DNA of 62,404 nt, from IMG/VR virus record IMGVR_UViG_3300037507_000835, positions 1 through 62,404 of that record. One strand, 5' to 3'. The notes beneath the pieces are model-generated. The model was not told where the DNA came from. It made no database searches and saw nothing but the letters and a program-made list of their open reading frames with translations. Shown piece by piece: positions 32,727 through 41,489 of this stretch. Every line of letters begins with the position of its first letter. Positions within the stretch are counted from its first letter, which is position 1. Source of the stretch: a virus. Both the position numbers and the translations under genes were made by a program.

Positions 32727-34852
32727 TGAATCCGATGACTATTATGTCTCAAGCTGAAAAGCTTAGCGTTCCAGAACTGCAACGTTCCATCCAAAGTGGT
32801 GTTATTCCTGCATTTATTGGCGTTCCTTTGCTTCAAGAGAAGGTTAAGCGGGCAAAGCAAATGCAGATGGGTATGGCTGCCCAACAACCAAAAAGACCGT
32901 CAGTTGCAGAACAAGTAGGTCAAGAAGCAAGACAAGCTTCTGTCGAAGATATGATGCGCGAACGCGCTCGTATGATGCAAGGTGAGATGGGTCAGACGGG
33001 CGGTATTTCAGGTTTCCTACCTAAACCTGCTGAAGAAACTTATGCGAAGGGTGGTCCGATTGCTTTTGCTGAGAGGGGGTATGTTAATCCTGACTTTTTA
33101 GATGCTGCATCTGATATGGATTTTGACACATGGAGAAGACGTCAAGGTATACCGGGTGGGCAGTTGCCATTTTCAGAGGATCAATTACCGCAAAGCGGAG
33201 CTCGTGCAACCATGCCAAGTGCAGCGCTATATGGAAGCGATTTAGGTATAGACGAAGCAACTGCGTTACGCGCATTAACGCCTGCGCAGCGCGAGTATTA
33301 TAGTATGTTCCCTAATGGGAAAGCGTTGGCGGTTAAGCATGGTATGCAAGAGCTAAGTAAGCAGCCCGGTGCATTTGTTGGAACACCTGATGTTACACCT
33401 AGTAAACACACTTCAAAGGTACCCTATTTCAAAACAGAAGCCCCCCAACCAAAAGACCCATTACGGATGTCACTTGAGGACTACGTTAACAGAAAAGGTG
33501 CACCTACTCCTGAGTGGTATACAGAAGGTGGTAAGTATGCAGATAAAGCAGGGGACTATTTAACCCGAAAAGGGGTGGCAGGTACCGCTATAGATGCGTC
33601 TAAAAAAGCGTATCTTTCAGGTAAAAACGTCATACAAGGCGCGGGAGAAAGTTTAAGTGAAGGGTATGATTATGCTGCGCCGATAGCTAATAGAATAATG
33701 TGGGGGACTGAAGGGCAAGCTATTCCTCAAGAAGCAAAACCCACAATAAACCCTAAAGACCTAGTTACACAAGCTAGAGCTAAGCCTTTCGGGGAATCTA
33801 ATTTACCTATGCTAGAAGGTTATGGTAACAACCTAATGCCTGTAGCTATAGATAGAAGAGCGCCTGAAGGGCAATCAGCACCTGTCATTGACAAAGCTGA
33901 GTTAATAAAGCCACAAATAGGTGGTGCTGACCAGCGCACAATGGCAGATCGTATGCAGTTAAGACCAGCTCAAGTGGGTAGCGCTGCACCTTCAAGAACA
34001 CCATATGCTCAAGCAATTCAACCATCAGCACCAGCTGCTCAACAGGCGCAGCCTCAACAGCAAGAAGAGCAAGACCTTTCTTTATCTGATTACATGAAGC
34101 AGTACCGCGAGGTAACTGGTGAGAATAAGGGTATCGGTGCTCTGCAAAACCGATTGAGTGAAAGAGAGGCAAGATTAGCTAAGGAAGAAGACCGTATACC
34201 GGGGATGGCATTGATGCAAGCGGGTATAGCTATGATGGCGGGTACTTCTTCTAATGCTATGACTAACATTGCTCATGGTCTTATGTCTGGTTCACAAACC
34301 TACATCAACTCGATGAATAAACTAGAAGACGCTAAAGATAAGAGCTTTGACATCCAAGCTAAACTCGAAGATGCACATCGAGCTGAGGAATTAGCGGCGG
34401 CTAAGTATGGTTTAGAGAGTGTCCAAGCAGATAAAAAAGCTAAACAGACTGCGCGGTTAGAACGTGAAAAAATGGCAAATGATGTATTAATTCACGATAG
34501 AACTAATGCTGCAAATTTAGAAAGAGAAAGAATGCAAGTAGGGGCCACTAAATATGCTGTTGATGCGCGTAACGCAGCTTATGGTGGTACAGGTAAACCA
34601 ACTAAGCTGACCGATCAACAAAACTATTTTAATCGTGTGGTTGAAGCGTTAGAGGCTAACCCTACATGGAGACCTGATTTACGACATGCTGATGGTAGCC
34701 CTAACCCTATTGCTATTGAAGCTGAACGTAAAAAAACTAGCACTGATAGACGTATGGAAGGGTTTATGGGCGATAGTATGGGTACCAGTATGGGTAGTGG
34801 TATGATGTCGACACAACCTGATCCCAGATACAGAATACTAAGTCAGCAATAG
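32726..34852 (+). CDS. Ejection-type protein (708 aa)
   Basis: The N-terminal helix pattern NPMTIMSQAEKLSVPELQRS and IPAFIGVPLLQEK recurs in phage ejection genes. Around residues 480-640 lies a long helical region (NRLSEREARLAKEEDRIPGM, KLEDAKDKSFDIQAKLEDAH) and before it MAGTSSNAMTNIAHGL, a membrane-friendly turn. Together with its neighbours it probably forms the injected channel. Confidence 0.6.
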   Translation: MNPMTIMSQAEKLSVPELQRSIQSGVIPAFIGVPLLQEKVKRAKQMQMGMAAQQPKRPSVAEQVGQEARQASVEDMMRERARMMQGEMGQTGGISGFLPKPAEETYAKGGPIAFAERGYVNPDFLDAASDMDFDTWRRRQGIPGGQLPFSEDQLPQSGARATMPSAALYGSDLGIDEATALRALTPAQREYYSMFPNGKALAVKHGMQELSKQPGAFVGTPDVTPSKHTSKVPYFKTEAPQPKDPLRMSLEDYVNRKGAPTPEWYTEGGKYADKAGDYLTRKGVAGTAIDASKKAYLSGKNVIQGAGESLSEGYDYAAPIANRIMWGTEGQAIPQEAKPTINPKDLVTQARAKPFGESNLPMLEGYGNNLMPVAIDRRAPEGQSAPVIDKAELIKPQIGGADQRTMADRMQLRPAQVGSAAPSRTPYAQAIQPSAPAAQQAQPQQQEEQDLSLSDYMKQYREVTGENKGIGALQNRLSEREARLAKEEDRIPGMALMQAGIAMMAGTSSNAMTNIAHGLMSGSQTYINSMNKLEDAKDKSFDIQAKLEDAHRAEELAAAKYGLESVQADKKAKQTARLEREKMANDVLIHDRTNAANLERERMQVGATKYAVDARNAAYGGTGKPTKLTDQQNYFNRVVEALEANPTWRPDLRHADGSPNPIAIEAERKKTSTDRRMEGFMGDSMGTSMGSGMMSTQPDPRYRILSQQ

Positions 34853-34861
34853 GATATACAT

Positions 34862-37800
34862 ATGGCTATATACAAAGTTCAAGGTCCTGACGGAAGAATA
34901 TTAACCGTAGAAGGCCCAGCTAATGCACCTGAAGCTGAGGTAATACAACAGGCCCACCTACTTTACACCCAACAACAAGCACACGAAGCTAAGACAGGTA
35001 TCGGTGCAGCGTTTAAGCATGGGTTAACGGAAGGTAAAGCATCAGCTGAACAAGGTATAGCCACGTTATTAGACGCTGCGGGTATGAAAAACTACTCGCA
35101 AGACTGGTTAAATTCGTCTGAAGCTGCACGTAAAGAAGCAGCTGGTATGTATGAAGGTACTACAGAGGAAGACATTGCTAGAGCTAGAGCAGAGAACGGT
35201 CCTATAGCAGAGCTGTTGGCTAAAGGTAAAAAGCATATTGCGGAACCTTTAGGTGAGATGGGCGGTCGTTTTGGACCAACTATGGTTATGAGTGCTCCTA
35301 TGTTTGGACCCTTAGGTCTAGCCGCTGCAGGGGTAAATGAATACCTAGCCTCAGTTGGTGAAGTTAAACATCGTGGTGGTGATGATACAGAATCCATGCT
35401 TTACGGTGGGCCATTAGCTGCATTGAACGTTGCTAAAATTCCGACTGGTCGATTAGGTACCTATGCGTCAGAAGCTGTCGCAAAAGGTTTAGGGCGTGTA
35501 ACACCTGAAGCCGCTGAAGCGGGTGTTAGAGAAGCTGCGTTAGCAGCACGAGAAGCAAAAGCTGCGGAAGTAGCAGGCGTAGCCAATAAGGGCGATTTAG
35601 GTCCTCTAAGTCCTGTAGAGAATTTAGCTGCACAAGAAGCCAAAGCAGCGCCATTTCAAGCAGCACAAGAAGCAGCAACTAGAGCAGCTACAGAAGTTCC
35701 GGGTCAACGTACTTGGGGTGGTTTTGCAGGTGACGTAGCGGCAGGTGCAGCGGGTAATGCTGCAGTTAATATCCCATTATCACTAGCTAGTGAAGCCTTG
35801 ACTCGCCACGCAACAGGCGAGAAACCGATGACCACTGAAGAAGCTGGTGAACTATCGCAACAGTTAGCTTTATTATCCCCGATCTTTGGTGCAGGTCATG
35901 CTGTATTACACAACCCTGTCAGAGAAGCTAAGCTACGAGCAGAAGGCGCAGCGACAGCAGAGGGCGTATCACCTGAAGCTATTGATGCTAGAAAAGACGT
36001 TGCTGCAGCACAAGAACTAAAAGATCAGTACGACATAGACAACACACCTTTCCACCCTGAGCAATCTACCGACCAGCTCTGGGAAACCCTACGCACACAA
36101 TCCGGCAGAGACGATGTCCCTGCATACTCTGATTTATCAGATAAACAACGAAAAGGGTTTAACGACGCAGTAAAAGCCAAAGGCACTGCAACACGCGAAA
36201 GTAAAGATCAACCGGGCGTGTACGAACCGAAGAAAAATACACTTACAGCCTTTGAACGTATAGCGGGTAAACCAGAAAAGGTACCAGTGCCTGAAGCGGG
36301 AGCGGAATTAGCTACACCTGAATTGGGAGCGGAATTAGCTACACCTGAATTGGGAGCGGAATTAGCTACACCTACACATACACCTGACTATGTAGCTCCG
36401 CCAACAGTGCGTCCTAATAAACCTGCGGATATAAGAAAACAGATATCTGATGTATCAGCACAGTTATTTGAGCAGCATTACCCCGGTGAAGACTTTACGT
36501 CTCTTCCTGATAATGTGAAGAAAAGTTGGGATGGCACAATAAATAGTAAATGGAAAAACCCAGAATCATTTACTGTGCCTACAACAGTACGTAAGTATTT
36601 TGAGACCAATACTCCCGAGAAAGCTTATCAGGAAGCTGTAGGTAAACTTAAGGTTGAACCTGTATCTATAGAGGAACTTAAAAACACTCCGCCGGATATG
36701 GAGGGGGATACTATTTGGGACTCTATATCTAAGTTACACACGCCCGGTAAACCTCTAAACATTGATAGAGTCACCCAGAATGTTAAGGCATACCACGAAC
36801 TTAAAGTTAATGCAGCAAGAGATGCTGAACGTCAAAAGATAGCTGCTGAACAAAGCGCTGAGGAAGAAGCTGTTAGACAGGCTGAATTAGAGCAACAAAA
36901 ACAGGATTACAACGAAGTTGTTGCTGCCAGTAGCGAAGATACAAGGCAAATAGTTAAGACGTATGATGAAGGTGTATCACATATTGTGACTGATAAACAA
37001 GCTGCTGCACATATACTAACCGATGATCAGATAGCTAAACGCGAGGCACAAAAAGCTAAGTCTGTAGAACTTACTACACCTGTAGAAAAGACCGCTGCGC
37101 CTGAAGCGAAGGTGGAAGAACCTGTTGCGCCTATCTCATACCCTGAATATGCATCTATGAGTAAGGGGCAACTGGCTAGTGAGCGAGATAGATTACAGAC
37201 TATTGATGAGCTTGACCCACAGTATGAGGAGAAACGGGATCGGTATGCCGCTATTCGTGCAAGAGAAACTGAGTTAGGTAAAAAACCTACCCTAACCAAA
37301 CTACCGGATGACGATGTAAGAACAGTGGTAGGGATAAACCAAGAAGCTAAAAATTGGGCAGACCCAGATGACGTGGGTGTTACGGGTGACGTTGATCCTA
37401 TTGTAACTGCTGCACATAAACGTGCTGAAGAAGCCATTGCGGACAATAACGAAAACCCAACAGCCGAAACCGCGGGTAATGCTGTAGATGCGGTAATTAA
37501 CCTCGATAATACGCAAGAGAAAATCGAAGAGAAAAAGCGTAAAGTCACTGAGGCTGCAAAGGAAAAGCGTAAAGCCAATCGTGAAGCTAAAAATGCAGCT
37601 AAACTTAAAGCAGAACAGGATGAACGAGATAAGGTAGCAGAGCAGGCAGAAAAAGATCGTATAGCTGCACAAGCGGAAAAAGATCGTATAAAAGAGGAAG
37701 CGAAAACTGCAAAGTTGAAAGCTGAAGCTGCAGAAGCACTAAAAGTTGCAGAAGAGAATGCCAAAAGAGCTGAGTATGACGCCGCTATATCCCATGTAGC

Positions 37801-40800
37801 TAAAGAGTTAAGTATCCCTAAAGACAGGGTTGTTTATTATGACCCTGAAACTAATCATGGGCTGCTGACTAATAGAGCTATGTTTACAGGCGTAACTTTC
37901 TACGTACCGTTTGTTAACAAAGGAAAAGATGGCATTTCATACGGTAGATCTGATGTATCTAATGTATCTTGGTTAGATCCAACCGTAAAACAATCCTTAG
38001 TAGCCAAAGCTGACCAACTCAAAAAAGAGTCTTTCGCTGCAGGGGATAAGCAGATGAAAGCTATGTTTGGTGATGGTCAGATAGCTGTGAAGCTTAGTGA
38101 TCCTGTACTGTCTAAGATTGTTTCTGTATGGTCTACGCAATTAGGTCTTGATCGTTTACCTAACAGTAAACGTGTATTCATTACAGACAAAGAGTGGGCA
38201 CAAAAAAACAAACTCAAAGGGTCATTAGAGGGTGTTGCTCATTCAGATCTATCTTCAGAACATGGATTACATTTACCTCTACATGATATAGAAGGTAAGC
38301 TTACCGGCGATTATGCAATTACAATAGATAATACGCTAACACCACAAGAGCAGTTGGAAGTCCTATCCCATGAGATGGGTCATACTGTAGAGAAAGTCTA
38401 TTTAAATGCTGCACCTAAAGATGTTCAAGCGGCCATCAAAGCGGATTTTAATAGGTATCTTGAAGCTCACGGTAAAGCTGCTACATCCCATGACGTAGCT
38501 GAATTATTTTATCCGCCCGCATTAGCAAAGAAATCTAATATACATGCACCTATCCCAAGGGAACGATTAAATAGTTACACTAAAAGTTTTAGTGAGTGGT
38601 TTGCCAACCAAACAGCTAGATGGGCTACATCCGCTGAGCAACCACGGTCAGTAGTGGATAAGTTCTTTGCAGGGTTAGGCAAAATTCTACGTGAATTCTT
38701 CACCAAAAATAAAGAGTATCTACCTGAAAAGTCTGTAGCTGAGTTTTTAAACTCGATCAAAGATCGTACAGATGAATATGCAACAAGTCAGGAAGAAGGC
38801 AGTACTGTAGGTGAAATACAACGTAGTGCGTCTATACAAACAAACGATCCGCTCATCAAACGTGCAGTAGGTTCAGGGTACACAACGATGAAAGACATCG
38901 AAGCGCCTAAGACTATTCCTGAGCGTGTGAAAGGTATGAACTCTTGGATGGATAGTTTCTTCCAGAAGTTTGTCAATGAATGGCATGGTGTAGAGACTAC
39001 GTTGGCACCACATCTAGGTAAGATGGTCGGTGAAAAGCAACGTGCAGATCTTGTCGGACGCTTTATGTCTACTGCACCGAACTTCATCACCAATGCACTA
39101 CAGATGGGTGGTATCGAGTTGTTGAAAGACGGCACGATGGACATCACGAAGATCCCTGTACGGTTAAGTTCTGGCAAAGTGGTCAATGCGTCTATCTATG
39201 AGATGCAGCGTCAAGTAGACAAGATCGGTAAAGAGGGTCGAGACCTGTTCAACCATGTAGCCTACGTATTGGATGCAGCTGACCAATTGAAACGTGATCC
39301 GAGTAAAGTAGGTAAACACATCACCGGCAACATGGCTGAGTTCAGACAGCACGAGAAAGACGTAGCTGACTTACGGGCTAAGTACCCTGAGCTGAATGAT
39401 GCGCTTGATATGTGGCGTGAGATCAACAAGTCTCTGATTAAATCTGCATTTGACTCAGGTTTAATCAATAGGAAAACACGTGACGTGTTTATGAAAAACG
39501 CCAGCTACTCACCTCGCTACATGCTACGTGAAGAGGTACTACAGCGTTTAGGTGTACAAGAAGGTAAACCTACTGAGGTGGGCAACACTCGGACTAAAGT
39601 GTTTAGAGAACGTACAGCGGCTGAACATCAAGTAAACGTCTGGGAAAACATGACACGGCACTATGCTGGTATGACGCTCGGTATCATGGCGAATGAGACC
39701 AAGAAAGCTATCGGTGAGCAGTTTGTTGCTGTAGGTGCTGCACGTGAAGTTGAACGTGCCGTCAAGAAAGAGCTGCAGGGTAACCTAGCGGTTATGGTGA
39801 ACGGTGAGCGGAAGTTCTATAAGGTCGATAGCCCAGAACTTATTCCGTCATTGATGCAAGTACAGATGGATTTTGGTCCTCTGATGAAAGTGGCTCGTGG
39901 CGCTACACAAATGCTACGTGCAGGTGCATTAAACAACCCGGGCAACTGGATACGTCAGATTGCGAGAGATCCAATTGCGGCTACATTGGCTACTAATTTA
40001 GGTTGGATAACACCTGCTCACACCATGAAAGAGCTTACTAGCATTATGCAGGGCAATAACCCTACGTATGACATGTTGGCTCGTCGTGGTGTTATTGGTC
40101 ATGTTGACCCTTCAGTAAATGCTAGTGATGTCCACCATTTTATGGATACTTTAAGTACCAGAATGAAGAACAAAGGTGCCATAGCAGCTGCGGTAGACAA
40201 AGGTGCAACTCTCTTAAACAAAACGCACATAGCAGTAGACGGCGCGACTCGTGTGGCTATTTACAAAGAAGCATTGCTTAGAGCGGCTAAAGAAGGTCTA
40301 CATGGTAAAGACGCGGAAAACTATGCAGTTATGATGGCTAGAGAGAACATCAACTTCTCGGTAACTGGGTCTTCTCAAGCGATGAAGCAGGCCCGTCTGT
40401 TGATTCCATTCTTGTCTGCAGGTATTAACGGTCTGGAGTTAATGCGAAAAGCGATTACTGCATCTAACATACCAATGAAAGACAGAGCGGAGTTCAGACG
40501 TCAGTTCTTAGGTAAAGTGGCTACTATCGGTATGCTGTCTACGGCATACACTATGTACATGAGTGGTAGTGAGGAGTACGAAAATATTCCAGACAGTAAA
40601 CGCTACACAAACTGGATATTTCCCACAGGTATAAAAGATCACCCAATGGCTATCGCGTTACCGCCAGAGTTTGCTTTCATTAAGTGGTTGCCTGAAATGA
40701 TGGTACGGTATGGTATGGGTACAAAGTCAGCACAGCAACTTATGGCTGCCGCTGCAGATCAAGTTAAAGGTATGGTGCCGGGTGGTATGGGGTATTCATT

Positions 40801-41449
40801 GTTGCCTGTCCCACAAATTATGAAACCTATAGTTGAGAACTGGATAAATCGGTCTTTTTATACTGGAGAAGACATTGAGACCAAAGGCGAGCATTACCAA
40901 CTAGAATCAGACCGCTCTAGCGCAACAGCAAATCTGCTGTCTAAAACAGGTATATCAGCACCTATGTGGGATAACTTGTTCCGTGGTTATGGTGCTGAAT
41001 TAGGTATGGCCGCTGTATGGTTGGCCGATAATGTACTTAAACCAGACAACGCGCCAGTCAAACCGAGTAAGGATTTTGTAGAACTACCGGGTTTAGGTTT
41101 GAAGGGTATATTTGGTACTAAGTATGCGAGCCAGCAACGGACAGACTTCTATACACATAAAGAAGATCTGGATAGTTTCCGTTCACGTTTGAAGACATTA
41201 CAGGATCAGGGACGTCAGGAAGAGGTAGAAAAACTGGCAGCAGATCCAGATGTGAAAAAGAAACTGGGTATGGCTACGGTGTACGATCAGATCGGTAGAC
41301 AGATGCAGCAGTTAGGCAAAGAGATAAAAATGCTTGAAGCTAATACTGATATGAATGAAGCAACTCGGAATGAGCGTATTGACCAGCGCAAACGGATGAT
41401 AAACACCCTTGCAGCTAAAGCTGAGAAGATATACCGCGACAAGATGTAG
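34862..41449 (+). CDS. Giant polyvalent protein with metallopeptidase and LPD38-like region (2195 aa)
   Basis: Domains in order: N-terminal YKVQGPDGRILTVEGPANAP (1-20); a Gly/Ala membrane-like region (about 135-160); an Ala/Glu-rich helix with a 9-residue tandem repeat (about 480-503); a charged coiled coil (about 880-970); a zinc peptidase with VLSHEMGHTVEK (HExxH at 1170-1174) and SEWFANQTARW as possible third-ligand region; then a long helical C-terminal half with NNPGNWIRQIARDPIAATLA, as in large polyvalent protein associated domain 38. It is the last gene of the late arm and is likely injected with the DNA. No RNA polymerase motif found. Confidence 0.7.
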   Translation: MAIYKVQGPDGRILTVEGPANAPEAEVIQQAHLLYTQQQAHEAKTGIGAAFKHGLTEGKASAEQGIATLLDAAGMKNYSQDWLNSSEAARKEAAGMYEGTTEEDIARARAENGPIAELLAKGKKHIAEPLGEMGGRFGPTMVMSAPMFGPLGLAAAGVNEYLASVGEVKHRGGDDTESMLYGGPLAALNVAKIPTGRLGTYASEAVAKGLGRVTPEAAEAGVREAALAAREAKAAEVAGVANKGDLGPLSPVENLAAQEAKAAPFQAAQEAATRAATEVPGQRTWGGFAGDVAAGAAGNAAVNIPLSLASEALTRHATGEKPMTTEEAGELSQQLALLSPIFGAGHAVLHNPVREAKLRAEGAATAEGVSPEAIDARKDVAAAQELKDQYDIDNTPFHPEQSTDQLWETLRTQSGRDDVPAYSDLSDKQRKGFNDAVKAKGTATRESKDQPGVYEPKKNTLTAFERIAGKPEKVPVPEAGAELATPELGAELATPELGAELATPTHTPDYVAPPTVRPNKPADIRKQISDVSAQLFEQHYPGEDFTSLPDNVKKSWDGTINSKWKNPESFTVPTTVRKYFETNTPEKAYQEAVGKLKVEPVSIEELKNTPPDMEGDTIWDSISKLHTPGKPLNIDRVTQNVKAYHELKVNAARDAERQKIAAEQSAEEEAVRQAELEQQKQDYNEVVAASSEDTRQIVKTYDEGVSHIVTDKQAAAHILTDDQIAKREAQKAKSVELTTPVEKTAAPEAKVEEPVAPISYPEYASMSKGQLASERDRLQTIDELDPQYEEKRDRYAAIRARETELGKKPTLTKLPDDDVRTVVGINQEAKNWADPDDVGVTGDVDPIVTAAHKRAEEAIADNNENPTAETAGNAVDAVINLDNTQEKIEEKKRKVTEAAKEKRKANREAKNAAKLKAEQDERDKVAEQAEKDRIAAQAEKDRIKEEAKTAKLKAEAAEALKVAEENAKRAEYDAAISHVAKELSIPKDRVVYYDPETNHGLLTNRAMFTGVTFYVPFVNKGKDGISYGRSDVSNVSWLDPTVKQSLVAKADQLKKESFAAGDKQMKAMFGDGQIAVKLSDPVLSKIVSVWSTQLGLDRLPNSKRVFITDKEWAQKNKLKGSLEGVAHSDLSSEHGLHLPLHDIEGKLTGDYAITIDNTLTPQEQLEVLSHEMGHTVEKVYLNAAPKDVQAAIKADFNRYLEAHGKAATSHDVAELFYPPALAKKSNIHAPIPRERLNSYTKSFSEWFANQTARWATSAEQPRSVVDKFFAGLGKILREFFTKNKEYLPEKSVAEFLNSIKDRTDEYATSQEEGSTVGEIQRSASIQTNDPLIKRAVGSGYTTMKDIEAPKTIPERVKGMNSWMDSFFQKFVNEWHGVETTLAPHLGKMVGEKQRADLVGRFMSTAPNFITNALQMGGIELLKDGTMDITKIPVRLSSGKVVNASIYEMQRQVDKIGKEGRDLFNHVAYVLDAADQLKRDPSKVGKHITGNMAEFRQHEKDVADLRAKYPELNDALDMWREINKSLIKSAFDSGLINRKTRDVFMKNASYSPRYMLREEVLQRLGVQEGKPTEVGNTRTKVFRERTAAEHQVNVWENMTRHYAGMTLGIMANETKKAIGEQFVAVGAAREVERAVKKELQGNLAVMVNGERKFYKVDSPELIPSLMQVQMDFGPLMKVARGATQMLRAGALNNPGNWIRQIARDPIAATLATNLGWITPAHTMKELTSIMQGNNPTYDMLARRGVIGHVDPSVNASDVHHFMDTLSTRMKNKGAIAAAVDKGATLLNKTHIAVDGATRVAIYKEALLRAAKEGLHGKDAENYAVMMARENINFSVTGSSQAMKQARLLIPFLSAGINGLELMRKAITASNIPMKDRAEFRRQFLGKVATIGMLSTAYTMYMSGSEEYENIPDSKRYTNWIFPTGIKDHPMAIALPPEFAFIKWLPEMMVRYGMGTKSAQQLMAAAADQVKGMVPGGMGYSLLPVPQIMKPIVENWINRSFYTGEDIETKGEHYQLESDRSSATANLLSKTGISAPMWDNLFRGYGAELGMAAVWLADNVLKPDNAPVKPSKDFVELPGLGLKGIFGTKYASQQRTDFYTHKEDLDSFRSRLKTLQDQGRQEEVEKLAADPDVKKKLGMATVYDQIGRQMQQLGKEIKMLEANTDMNEATRNERIDQRKRMINTLAAKAEKIYRDKM
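36298..36371 (+). repeat. 27-bp tandem repeat, two full copies and a partial third
   Basis: The unit encodes GAELATPEL. It lies in a linker of the giant protein, and copy number can change without breaking the frame. Confidence 0.9.
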
Positions 41450-41452
41450 AAC

Positions 41453-41477
41453 AAAAAAGACCCCGCCTAGGCGGGGT
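41453..41477 (-). terminator. Terminator between the convergent arms
   Basis: ACCCCGCC, TA, GGCGGGGT with AAAAAA before it on the + strand, so the leftward transcript reads the hairpin followed by TTTTTT. It is strong for the leftward arm and weaker for the rightward arm, whose downstream side reads TGAGTTGT. Confidence 0.85.
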
Positions 41478-41489
41478 TGAGTTGTCGCA

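Noticed and set aside
37027-37764. Leftward Ser/Ala-rich frame inside the giant protein gene
   Set aside because: It is the complement of the Ala/Glu/Lys coiled-coil codons and has no start signals.
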